From an uncultured Clostridia bacterium (GTDB lineage Bacteria > Bacillota > Clostridia > Oscillospirales > Acutalibacteraceae): DNA of 21,275 nt. The notes beneath the pieces are model-generated. The model was not told the origin of the DNA, ran no database searches, and saw only the letters and a list, made by a program, of their open reading frames with translations. Of the stretch, positions 14,371 through 21,275 are shown one piece after another. Where the stretch lies: assembly GCA_946002045.1 (NCBI GenBank), contig CAMFYM010000011.1, positions 1 through 21,275 of the forward strand. Direction: 5' to 3'. Positions within the stretch are counted from its first letter, which is position 1. Every line of letters starts with the position of its first letter. Made by a program: the position numbers and the translations under genes.

Positions 14371-14709
14371 TTAAAAATTGAAATTGTTATATCCCCAATG
14401 TTCGATCTCTTCATACTTAACATATGTTCTGTCAGGTGCAACGCCCAGCAGATCCTGTGAGATTTTGCAAATACGCTTTGTTAAGTCGTCGTAGGCATCG
14501 TCACCTGCATTGCCGAAAATTTCAACCTCAAACATTGCACAGGGCAGGTCGCTGCCCTTGAAATACATATCAAGAGCGTCCTGAATTTCCACCATAAGCC
14601 AAGCCTCGCTTTTGCCGGGTATTGCAGTAATTGCATTGCCCAGCTCTGCCTTAATCTGCTCCTTTACAGAGGAAATATCCTGATTTGTTTTTACATTTAT
14701 AAAAGGCAT
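14371..14709 (-). CDS. MIF-like tautomerase
   Basis: A 112-residue protein of the macrophage migration inhibitory factor/phenylpyruvate tautomerase family. The start at 14709 is set by AGGAG eight bases upstream and by Pro as residue 2, which becomes the N-terminal catalytic proline after Met removal; an upstream in-frame ATG at 14727 would destroy this. In mature numbering Pro1, Lys32 (IPGKSEAW), Cys56 (LPCAMF), Cys80 and Tyr95 (PDRTYVKY) fall at the mammalian MIF positions. Position 59 is Phe, so the CxxC redox motif of MIF is absent, and Asn97 is Lys. The C-terminus WGYNNFNF resembles GWNNSTFA. Tautomerase activity is likely; the physiological substrate is unknown. No signal peptide. Last gene of a four-gene operon. 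Confidence 0.92.
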   Translation of the reverse strand: MPFINVKTNQDISSVKEQIKAELGNAITAIPGKSEAWLMVEIQDALDMYFKGSDLPCAMFEVEIFGNAGDDAYDDLTKRICKISQDLLGVAPDRTYVKYEEIEHWGYNNFNF

Positions 14710-14727
14710 AATTATTACTCCTATCAA

Positions 14728-15465
14728 TTATTCAATCTTGCTTATGTTTGGGAAATACCTAAACTTAACCTTGCCTATAATATCCTTTTCATCAACAAAT
14801 TTGTTTGTCCAAAAACGAGAATCCCAGCTTGAATTCCTGTTGTCACCCATCATAAAATAGCATCCCTCAGGTACCTCAAAGGGACCGTAATCGCCTGTGG
14901 GCTTACAGTTTGTTACAAAATCGTCCTCAAGCTCAATGGTGTTGCCGTCTGTTTGAGTAACATAAACCTTGCCTTCCACAATCTCCACCGTTTCACCGGG
15001 CAGCCCTATAATCCTTTTTACAAAAAGCTGCTTTTTGTCATCGGGAAATTTAAAAATTATAATGTCATACCTTTCAGGCTTATTTTTAATATAAGCCAAA
15101 CGACTTGCAATAATCCTGTCCTTTTCCTGAATAGTATTAAGCATTGAGCCTGTGGGAACAATGGCGTTTGCAAAAACAAGCGTTTTTAAGATAATTGCAA
15201 TAACAAGTGCAACAACAATAGGAGTGCAAAATTCAATAGCCTCGTGAAGCTTGCTCTTTTCTTTATTATTCTTGTTGTCCTTATTATTTTGCCTTTGCTC
15301 CACCTTAAGCTGAGCATTATTTTCGATGCTCTCCACCTGCTTTGTGGGACTGTCAATGCTACCTACACTAACCTGTGTGTCAAAAATAACGGCACCACAT
15401 TTTGCGCAGGTGTACCAATCATCATTTTTGATTAAGGTGTCGCAGCCACACTTTTTACAAATCAT
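14728..15465 (-). CDS. lepB: Signal peptidase I with N-terminal zinc ribbon
   Basis: A type I signal peptidase (S26 family) that removes signal peptides from exported proteins at the outer face of the membrane. Of 245 residues, the first 25 form a zinc-ribbon-like module with CxxC at 3-6 and 20-23. A polar, Asn/Lys-rich linker (about 30-72) and one membrane segment (about 82-98) follow. The catalytic domain has Ser107 in VPTGSML, Lys150 in LFVKRIIGLPGE, and the box E motif GDNRNSSWDSR. The ribbon would lie on the cytoplasmic side. It starts one base after the stop of the glycosidase gene, with only a weak AAGAAG ribosome site, implying translational coupling. The zinc-ribbon fusion is unusual for the family. 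Confidence 0.93.
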   Translation of the reverse strand: MICKKCGCDTLIKNDDWYTCAKCGAVIFDTQVSVGSIDSPTKQVESIENNAQLKVEQRQNNKDNKNNKEKSKLHEAIEFCTPIVVALVIAIILKTLVFANAIVPTGSMLNTIQEKDRIIASRLAYIKNKPERYDIIIFKFPDDKKQLFVKRIIGLPGETVEIVEGKVYVTQTDGNTIELEDDFVTNCKPTGDYGPFEVPEGCYFMMGDNRNSSWDSRFWTNKFVDEKDIIGKVKFRYFPNISKIE

Positions 15466-15466
15466 A

Positions 15467-17812
15467 TTATTTCTTCTTTCTTATTTTGCCAACCTTGCCT
15501 AAAATTTCCTTAAGAGTAATGATTTCGTCATAAGGAGTAGCCTTATCCTTAACGGTAAAGCCCTCCTCACTGCAATTAAGACCTGTGTCAACAACAGTCT
15601 TGGCATTTTCATCATAGGCAGAGCAATCAAGATACTTGTCGATATAAAGCTTTATCATCCTGTTCTTTTCACGAACAACGGTAATTTTGTGGCTGCCACC
15701 ACTGATAATGCTTTCAGACTCAAGGATACAGGTGTCGCACTTAACCTTAAGCATACCCTTTTCAACAGTAATCTTAATATCGTCGTTTTCACAAATCGTG
15801 TAGTTATCGTCACCGTTATATATGAACGAAATTGTGAAATCGTTACTGCCTGTAACATAGTCGTATCTTCTGTCCCTCTTGCCGAATTGAAAAATCTTAA
15901 CCTCAAAGGGCTTAAGGGTCATTTCAATCTTATCACCATAGGAATAGCTGTCAAAGCTTTCCTTTGCATTTTCGTTATAAACATTGTATCTGTTAACATC
16001 CTTAAGGTCCTCAGGACAACCCATAAGCTTGTTAAGAGTAAGGGTAAGAGGTGCCTTTTCGTCTGTTGGGTTACGAAGGGCAATAATGCCGTCGCCCTCC
16101 TCTGTCCAGCCAAAATAGCCGTAAACATTATTGTCATCGGGCTTGCCACCGATGAAGGTTACTCTTTCAAGAATATCGTAATTTGACTTTTGCCACTGAA
16201 GTACGGTTGAAAGAATACGCCACTTGGACTTGTTCATCATATTGTAGCTAAGGTGAAGCTCGTTAAGCGCCTGACCTCTGCATGCATTGAAATAAAGATA
16301 CTTTTCAAACTCCTCATCGGTGTAATCAACCTTTGCACAGTTGCCGTAAATAGGCTCGTGATTGTAAATATACTTGTTTGGAATTTGCCAAGCACGAGTG
16401 CAAAGTGAGTCATAGTACCTTGAATCACGGAAGGTGAGCTCTGCATCTACCTGTGCCTGATGTGAAACATTGCTTGCAAAGCCAATGTCAGTGCTGTTTT
16501 GGAGCCAAATGCTGTTAACATACTGAAGCCACCAAGGTGACGGGTTAACATAGCAGGTCATATTTATCCAAAGGTCCTTGCCCTGCTTTTTACGAAGCGC
16601 ACGAAGATTTTTGAAAATATTTACCCAACCCTGCCACATTTCTGTAAAATAGTACATATCGTGCTCGCCACCCACAGCGTGGTTGTGCTTTGAGTTAGTA
16701 CAGGGCTTTAAGCAGAAGCCGTCAAACTTCCAGTAGTTAATATCGAAATCCTTTGTAGTTTTTAAAATGAACTCCTGAACATTTTTTTGGTATGTTTTGT
16801 CGGCAACGCAAATATCCCTTGCCTGTGCGTTATATGCGCCAAGGCCTGCCTTTTCAATCCTTTTTGCAAATGAATCAGGCCAGTTATATCCACCACGAGG
16901 ACCTAACCACAAGCCAAAGGAGGAGCCTATCCTTTTTGAAATAGAGGTCGGGTCATAAAGCTGATTAGGGAATTTTTTATTAAAGCACCAAAAAGATGAC
17001 TTGTAGTCGTTCCATCCATCGTCAACAACATATGCGTCAAGAGGTGGAATACCGTTTGATGAAAAATACTTTTCAATCTCAAAAAATGACTTTTCAATAT
17101 TATCGGCATCAATGTTGAGCATATGGTCATACCAGCTGTTATACTGCAAACGGAAGGTGCTTGGAGTTGCAATGGCATCAATATAGTCATAAAAGGCTCT
17201 TTGAACATCAACCATCTCGTTGCTCTTTGCACCACCCATAATAGTAACAGGACAGGAATATTCACCCTGAATACCTTTGCCGATATAGTATTTTACGATA
17301 CCCACACCGTATTCAATGGTGTTAAGTGTTGCAGGCAGCTCACAGCCAAAAAACAGGCTGTCAATATAAAACGGCTGGCCTAATGCAGAATGAAAGCCAC
17401 TAAGCTCCGGTCCCTTTGCATCAAGAGGAACGCAAAAATGAGTTTTTGAGTTGATAATGCCGATATTCTCCAAAAGAATATAATCAATAATTTTTTCGCT
17501 TGACTGAACAAAGGTAATTTGCTTTCTTAAGGTGTTGCCGTCACTGCCTGCCCAATAGGTCATTGTAACGGTAACGCCGTACTTTTCCTCAAATGTAAAG
17601 GAAAGATTGCCCTTTTCATTTTTAACATCTGTTACCTTTAGTCCCTTTGACGAAAACTCTGTGCCGTCTGTAAAGCGAAACAGAAACTCAACGCTGTTTC
17701 CGTCAGGCACTAAATCCATTTTCGAAAGTGTGTTCCTGATTTGTGAAGCGTAAAGATTATCCTCATAAATCTTAAACTCTCGCTGAAGTACTCTGCTTTC
17801 CAATCTATACAT
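15467..17812 (-). CDS. Clan GH-D (GH36/GH31-like) glycosidase, cytoplasmic
   Basis: A 781-residue protein that I place by eye among alpha-galactosidase-like retaining glycosidases. An N-terminal beta-sandwich (about 1-215) precedes a TIM barrel with NSWYD (225-229), VVDDGW (262-267), GLWLGPRGGYN (300-310) and YWKFDGF (360-366), whose D364 is the predicted nucleophile; D442 in NSTDIGF is a candidate acid/base. The C-terminal region (about 655-760) looks like a truncated concanavalin/LamG-type sandwich. No signal peptide, so it probably acts on imported oligosaccharides or glycosides. The family is not certain; GH36-related subfamilies and unclassified clan members are possible, and the sugar cannot be predicted. 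Ribosome site AAGGGGG. It lies 13 bases after the TSCPD gene. Confidence 0.8.
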   Translation of the reverse strand: MYRLESRVLQREFKIYEDNLYASQIRNTLSKMDLVPDGNSVEFLFRFTDGTEFSSKGLKVTDVKNEKGNLSFTFEEKYGVTVTMTYWAGSDGNTLRKQITFVQSSEKIIDYILLENIGIINSKTHFCVPLDAKGPELSGFHSALGQPFYIDSLFFGCELPATLNTIEYGVGIVKYYIGKGIQGEYSCPVTIMGGAKSNEMVDVQRAFYDYIDAIATPSTFRLQYNSWYDHMLNIDADNIEKSFFEIEKYFSSNGIPPLDAYVVDDGWNDYKSSFWCFNKKFPNQLYDPTSISKRIGSSFGLWLGPRGGYNWPDSFAKRIEKAGLGAYNAQARDICVADKTYQKNVQEFILKTTKDFDINYWKFDGFCLKPCTNSKHNHAVGGEHDMYYFTEMWQGWVNIFKNLRALRKKQGKDLWINMTCYVNPSPWWLQYVNSIWLQNSTDIGFASNVSHQAQVDAELTFRDSRYYDSLCTRAWQIPNKYIYNHEPIYGNCAKVDYTDEEFEKYLYFNACRGQALNELHLSYNMMNKSKWRILSTVLQWQKSNYDILERVTFIGGKPDDNNVYGYFGWTEEGDGIIALRNPTDEKAPLTLTLNKLMGCPEDLKDVNRYNVYNENAKESFDSYSYGDKIEMTLKPFEVKIFQFGKRDRRYDYVTGSNDFTISFIYNGDDNYTICENDDIKITVEKGMLKVKCDTCILESESIISGGSHKITVVREKNRMIKLYIDKYLDCSAYDENAKTVVDTGLNCSEEGFTVKDKATPYDEIITLKEILGKVGKIRKKK

Positions 17813-17825
17813 TATAAAATCCCCC

Positions 17826-18080
17826 TTATAGCTCCTCTTCTATTTCCTCAAGAGCTGTTGCCAGCTGGTCGGGACAGGATGTGCCCTTATATCCACATTC
17901 TATACCCTTAAGAATACCGATAACCTCCTGTGGTGTTCTTCCCTTAACAAGAGCAGAAATTCCTTTAAGGTTACCGTTACAGCCACCGAAGAAGGAAACA
18001 TCGCCGATTTTCCCGTCATCAGTAATTTCTATTTTAATTTGTCTTGTGCAAACACCCTGTGGTGTGTAAGTAAATGTCAT
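17826..18080 (-). CDS. TSCPD-domain small protein
   Basis: An 84-residue protein that consists of one TSCPD domain, named for the TSCPDQL motif near its C-terminus. Cysteines also appear in GVCTRQI, GGCNGN and IECGYKG. The same domain forms the C-terminal part of class II ribonucleotide reductases, and free-standing copies are common in Clostridia and annotated TIGR03905. The cysteine pattern suggests metal or redox binding, but the function is not known. The start at 18080 is chosen because AAGGAG lies seven bases upstream and the alignment-typical opening MTFTYTPQGVC begins there; a 12-residue upstream extension to 18116 has no ribosome site. First gene of the operon. Confidence 0.9.
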   Translation of the reverse strand: MTFTYTPQGVCTRQIKIEITDDGKIGDVSFFGGCNGNLKGISALVKGRTPQEVIGILKGIECGYKGTSCPDQLATALEEIEEEL

Positions 18081-18118
18081 ACTGCCTCTCCTTGAAAAAT
18101 ATATACATATACACATAC

Positions 18119-18147
18119 ATTATACATACAAAGTCTGTTTAATGCAA
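18119..18147 (-). promoter_or_regulatory. Sigma-A promoter of the TSCPD-glycosidase-lepB-MIF operon
   Basis: On the minus strand, TTGCAT (18147-18142) and a perfect TATAAT (18124-18119) have 17-bp spacing. No other promoter is evident in the tightly packed genes that follow. Confidence 0.75.
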
Positions 18148-18168
18148 CACATATAATTTAATATTTTT

Positions 18169-18203
18169 AAAAAGAAAAGGCTGCCACATTTTCAGTGACA
18201 GCC
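18169..18203 (-). terminator. Terminator of the P-type ATPase gene
   Basis: On the minus strand, a 9-bp stem (18203-18195 with 18187-18179, one G-T pair) is followed by TTTTCTTTTT. It sits 16 bases after the ATPase stop. Confidence 0.88.
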
Positions 18204-18218
18204 CTGTTGCTGATTATA

Positions 18219-20891
18219 TTATTTACCAAGCTTTCTTTGAATTGCTTTAACAATTTCAACAATAGGAATTACGGAAATCGCAAGAGCTATTGAAATCAAG
18301 TAAGCTGTTGCATTAAGAGGTGTAAAATCAAATGCGTTTGCAAGGAACGGAATTTCGATAATTGCAGTTGTAAGAGCAAGGGAAGCAATCATTGCAATAT
18401 AAAGCACTGCGTTATGTGACCTTTGCTTGAATACCATACCCAGCACAGAAGCACGCTGTGAACGCATATTAAAGGAGTGGAAAATCTCACACATTGACAT
18501 TGTAAGGAACGCCATTGTCATTCCTTCCTCGCAGTCTGTAATATTGAAGAACTGCCAATGACCTGTTTCGAGAAATTCGCCGATAAAGAATGCTGCAAGA
18601 GTTAACAGAGTTACTACAACACCCTGATAGAAGCAGTCAAAGCCCATACCACCGGCAAAAACGCCCTCCTTGCTGTTACGGGGCTTACGGCTCATAATAT
18701 CTCTTTCCGGCTTTTCAAGACCTAATGCAAGAGCAGGAATACTGTCTGTTACAAGGTTGATGAAAAGAAGATGAACAGGCTTAAGAATTGTGAACTGAAG
18801 AAGTGTTGCCATTAAAATTGAAAGCACCTCTGAAAGATTTGAGCCCAAAAGGAACTGAATAGCCTTACGGATATTATCGTAAATTCTTCTACCCTCTGAA
18901 ACGGCGCTGACAATAGTAGCAAAGTTATCGTCTGCAAGAACCATATCTGCAACATTTTTTGTTACATCGGTACCGGTAATACCCATACCTACACCGATGT
19001 CGGCACTCTTAATTGACGGGGCATCGTTAACACCGTCACCTGTCATTGCAGTAATCATACCTCTTTTACGCCAAGCGTTAACAATTCTTGTTTTATGCTC
19101 CGGCTGAACACGGGCGTAAACACAATATTTTGTAACTGCCTCCTCGAAATCCTCGTCGCTGATTTCGTTAAGCTGTGCACCTGTTATTGCTTGGCTCTCA
19201 TCGTTAATAATACCAAGCTCCTTGGCAATAGCAACGGCTGTATCCTTGTGGTCGCCTGTAATCATAATAGGTGTAATGCCTGCCTGACGACATTCCTCAA
19301 TTGCAGCCTTAACCTCAGGACGAACAGGGTCAATCATACCGGTAAGACCAACAAAAACAAGGTCCTTTTCAAGAGCCTCCGGTGAGCAATCCTCCGGTGC
19401 CTTGTCGTAAATCCTAAGAGCAACAGCAAGCACACGCAATGCCTTGTCTGCCATCCTCTTGTTATCTGCAAGGATGCTCTCCTTAATCTCGTCAGTAAGC
19501 TCTACTCTTTGACCGTCAATAATTGCGTGAGTGCAAAGCTTTAACACCTCATCGGGAGCACCCTTTGTATACTGAATAATTCCCTTTTCTGTTTGATGAA
19601 CAGTTGACATCATCTTTCTTCCGGAATCAAAAGGAGCCTCACCGATTCTCGGATTAGCCTTAACAAGCTCATTTTTGTTATAGCCAAGTGAATTTGCATA
19701 GTTAACAAGTGCAGCCTCTGTGGGTTCACCTGTAACCTGACCGTCGGCGTCAATCTCTGCATCACAGCAAAGCGCCATTGCAGTTGCAATAAGCTCCTCG
19801 TCATCGCCGTAATGGTCAACAACTGTCATTTTGTTTTGTGTTAATGTACCTGTTTTATCAGAGCAGATAATCTGAGCGCAGCCTAATGTTTCAACTGCTG
19901 TAAGCTTACGGATAATTGCATTCTTTTTTGACATATTTGTAACACCGATAGAAAGCACGATTGTTACAACTGCTGCAAGTCCCTCCGGAATAGCAGCAAC
20001 TGCCAGTGATACAGCAATCATAAAGCTGTTAAGGAACAATGGCAAGCCAAGTGTTTCGCCCTTAACAAGAGCAAATACGATTTGGATACCGAAAATCAAT
20101 ACACAGATACCCAGCACAAGCTTTGTAAGTATTTTTGAAAGCTGTGCAAGCTTAATCTGGAGTGGTGTTTGACCCTCCTCTGCCTGTGAAATAGCATCGG
20201 CAATCTTGCCCATTTCTGTTTCCATACCTGTGGCAACAACTACTGCCTTACCTCTGCCATATACAACAACAGATCCCATATAGCACATATTCTTTCTGTC
20301 ACCCAGTGGAACATCGTCAGAGCCTAAAGCGTCAATAACCTCCTCTGTTTTTGTAACAGGAACAGACTCACCGGTTAATGCAGCCTCCTCAATCTTCATG
20401 CTTGCACACTCAAATATTCTGCAATCGGCAGGAACAGCATCGCCTGCTTCAAGCAAAATAACATCGCCCACTACAATATCCTCGCTTCTTACAGAAACGA
20501 TTTTACCGTCACGCAAAACCTTTGATGTGGCAGCCGACATCTCCTGCAACGCCTCGATTGCAGCCTCAGCCTTACTTTCCTGCACAACACCCAAAACGGT
20601 ATTGATGACAACAACAATCATAATAATCAATGTGTCGGTAGGGAAAACTAATTTTCCTGCGTCAACAATTTCTACCACGGCAGAAACGATAGCAGCAACA
20701 ATCAGCACAATAATCATTGGGTCTGAAAGCTGCTCAAAAATCCTTTGGATAATAGTTTTCTTTTTACCCTCTGCCAGCTTGTTCTTGCCGTTTTGCTCAA
20801 GCCTTTTAGCTGCCTCTGCCGATGTTAAACCGTTTTCGGCAGAAGAAATTTGCTCAAACACCTGGGCAGTGCTTTTTAAATATTCCTTCAT
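18219..20891 (-). CDS. P-type cation ATPase, P2-type; probable Mn2+ (or Ca2+) exporter
   Basis: An 890-residue ion pump with the full P-type layout: N-terminal cation-ATPase domain, TGES in ALTGESVP, the membrane PEGL motif (AAIPEGLAAV), phosphorylated D345 in CSDKTGTLT, ITGDH, and the hinge TGDGVNDAP. The later membrane helices carry NLVTDSIPALALG, as in the SERCA/LMCA1-type group. It would be annotated as calcium-transporting. However, the leader matches a yybP-ykoY manganese riboswitch, and Lactococcus YoaB with this arrangement exports Mn2+. The start at 20891 follows AAAGGGG; an in-frame extension to 20975 runs through the terminator hairpin and is not credible. Monocistronic. Confidence 0.93.
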   Translation of the reverse strand: MKEYLKSTAQVFEQISSAENGLTSAEAAKRLEQNGKNKLAEGKKKTIIQRIFEQLSDPMIIVLIVAAIVSAVVEIVDAGKLVFPTDTLIIMIVVVINTVLGVVQESKAEAAIEALQEMSAATSKVLRDGKIVSVRSEDIVVGDVILLEAGDAVPADCRIFECASMKIEEAALTGESVPVTKTEEVIDALGSDDVPLGDRKNMCYMGSVVVYGRGKAVVVATGMETEMGKIADAISQAEEGQTPLQIKLAQLSKILTKLVLGICVLIFGIQIVFALVKGETLGLPLFLNSFMIAVSLAVAAIPEGLAAVVTIVLSIGVTNMSKKNAIIRKLTAVETLGCAQIICSDKTGTLTQNKMTVVDHYGDDEELIATAMALCCDAEIDADGQVTGEPTEAALVNYANSLGYNKNELVKANPRIGEAPFDSGRKMMSTVHQTEKGIIQYTKGAPDEVLKLCTHAIIDGQRVELTDEIKESILADNKRMADKALRVLAVALRIYDKAPEDCSPEALEKDLVFVGLTGMIDPVRPEVKAAIEECRQAGITPIMITGDHKDTAVAIAKELGIINDESQAITGAQLNEISDEDFEEAVTKYCVYARVQPEHKTRIVNAWRKRGMITAMTGDGVNDAPSIKSADIGVGMGITGTDVTKNVADMVLADDNFATIVSAVSEGRRIYDNIRKAIQFLLGSNLSEVLSILMATLLQFTILKPVHLLFINLVTDSIPALALGLEKPERDIMSRKPRNSKEGVFAGGMGFDCFYQGVVVTLLTLAAFFIGEFLETGHWQFFNITDCEEGMTMAFLTMSMCEIFHSFNMRSQRASVLGMVFKQRSHNAVLYIAMIASLALTTAIIEIPFLANAFDFTPLNATAYLISIALAISVIPIVEIVKAIQRKLGK

Positions 20892-20933
20892 AAAAATACC
20901 CCTTTCAAAGATATTTATATTATATACACAAAT

Positions 20934-20970
20934 CAAAAACTCGCACATAGTATTTGAACTATGTACGAGT
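20934..20970 (-). terminator. Riboswitch-controlled terminator before the ATPase gene
   Basis: On the minus strand, an 11-to-12-bp stem (20970-20959 with 20950-20939, one C/A mismatch) has loop TTCAAATA and is followed by TTTTTG. Its 5' arm shares CTCGTA (20969-20964) with aptamer helix P1. Ligand-stabilised P1 would therefore block termination, an ON switch. Confidence 0.85.
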
Positions 20971-21058
20971 CTCATTCTTTAAAACTAAACCAGCCGTTAG
21001 GCAAGCTGTTGATTTAGCTCGTGCTATGTAATGAACTACACGGAATTACTCCCTCATA
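20964..21058 (-). promoter_or_regulatory. yybP-ykoY-type manganese riboswitch aptamer
   Basis: Read on the minus strand. P1 pairs TATGAG (21058-21053) with CTCGTA (20969-20964), six pairs including one G-T. The conserved-looking GGAGTA follows P1 at the 5' side and AATGAGA precedes it at the 3' side. A middle hairpin CGTG/CACG is followed by an arm CTAAA-TCAA-CAGC ... GCTG-G-TTTAG with loop TTGCCTAACG. This is the two-legged form of the yybP-ykoY class, whose paired loops bind Mn2+. Placement before a P-type ATPase is the classic context. I match from memory of the motif, without a covariance search. Confidence 0.8.
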
Positions 21059-21066
21059 ACACTTGA

Positions 21067-21095
21067 ATTATAGCACAACAGGAAAATAAAGTCAA
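21067..21095 (-). promoter_or_regulatory. Sigma-A promoter of the riboswitch-ATPase unit
   Basis: On the minus strand, TTGACT (21095-21090) and a perfect TATAAT (21072-21067) have 17-bp spacing. The start near 21060 falls right at aptamer helix P1, and the unit is therefore separate from rnpB. Confidence 0.85.
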
Positions 21096-21147
21096 CAAAC
21101 TTTAATAGACAAATGTCTGCTAAAATTCTATAATCTTAAAAACATAA

Positions 21148-21275
21148 GCACGAGTTGACAATAAGCCGAGTTCTGTCGTGGGTAATTATCTATCTCGACG
21201 CAGAATTGCTCCTGCGCTCAAGCCATCCTTCAAAGTTATGTGTCGAGCAAACAACCCTTTAGTCGATGTTGCAGC
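21148..21275 (-). ncRNA. rnpB: RNase P RNA, 3' part (5' end beyond window)
   Basis: The catalytic RNA that trims tRNA 5' leaders. The minus strand carries the conserved 3' end of bacterial RNase P RNA: GATAGATAATTACC followed by ACGACAGAACTCGGCTTA, which corresponds to the E. coli GACAGAACCCGGCUUAU segment. Upstream lie GCTGCAAC and the AAGGGTTG region. The 5' two-thirds lie outside the window, so class A or B cannot be decided. The exact 3' end is uncertain by a few bases; a T-run follows on the minus strand at about 21143-21139. Confidence 0.9.

Noticed and set aside
14710..14727. Six-residue N-terminal extension of the MIF-like protein
   Set aside because: It would remove the N-terminal proline needed for catalysis; AGGAG is spaced for the ATG at 14709.
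15689..16186. 165-codon plus-strand ORF antisense to the glycosidase
   Set aside because: No ribosome site or promoter, and no recognisable protein; it is explained by codon bias of the gene on the other strand.
20892..20975. 28-residue N-terminal extension of the P-type ATPase
   Set aside because: It is read through the leader terminator hairpin and lacks a ribosome site; ATG 20891 follows AAAGGGG.
20398..20982. 194-codon plus-strand ORF antisense to the P-type ATPase
   Set aside because: It mirrors a well-conserved ATPase gene, has low-complexity Thr/Ile/Ser-rich translation, no ribosome site, and runs through the riboswitch terminator.

Overview
This 21.3-kb window carries ordinary chromosomal genes of a low-to-mid GC Gram-positive bacterium. 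It most resembles a gut-type member of class Clostridia (Oscillospirales/Ruminococcaceae-like). The basis is strong AGGAGG ribosome sites, TTGACA/TATAAT promoters, a UPF0735-hom-lysC cluster, an ECF thiamine transporter, a YtvI-like membrane protein and a palindromic intergenic repeat of a kind I associate with gut Firmicutes. I do not assign a species. I see no phage, transposase, CRISPR array or tRNA.

Layout. 1-2624: serine biosynthesis pair serC-serA with its own promoter and terminator. 2647-3703: a DRE-TIM (HMG-CoA-lyase/DmpG-like) aldolase. 3690-4551: thiT behind a TPP-riboswitch-like leader whose promoter starts inside the end of the aldolase gene. 4614-5387 (-): a membrane-anchored GH25 muramidase. 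5475-6571: class I DAHP synthase, the entry to aromatic amino acids. 6636-9615: a TrpXYZ-type ABC importer (lipoprotein, permease, ATPase). 9637-9913: a large cloverleaf-like inverted-repeat element in the 3' region of the lysC operon. 9911-12882 (-): UPF0735/PheB-like ACT protein, homoserine dehydrogenase and aspartokinase, the last with a strong internal start for a beta subunit. 12984-14132: AI-2E-family membrane protein. 14190-14323: palindromic repeat. 14371-18147 (-): an unusual four-gene operon of TSCPD protein, clan GH-D glycosidase, zinc-ribbon signal peptidase I and a MIF homologue. 18169-21095 (-): a P-type cation ATPase behind a yybP-ykoY-type manganese riboswitch. 21148-21275 (-): the 3' part of RNase P RNA.

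Taken together, this is mostly amino-acid metabolism (Ser, aromatic, Asp-family), cofactor and metal homeostasis, and envelope functions, in short operons separated by clear intrinsic terminators.

The most notable observation is that the substrate-binding protein at 6717-7757 appears circularly permuted. The C-terminal half of the TrpX/PF04392 fold comes first, directly after the lipoprotein signal, and the N-terminal half comes last. Other points worth following are the divergent TPP-like leader, the 277-nt cloverleaf element, the bacterial MIF homologue with Pro1/Lys32/Tyr95 conserved at the mammalian positions, the zinc-ribbon/signal-peptidase fusion, and the riboswitch context that argues the 'calcium' ATPase is a manganese exporter.
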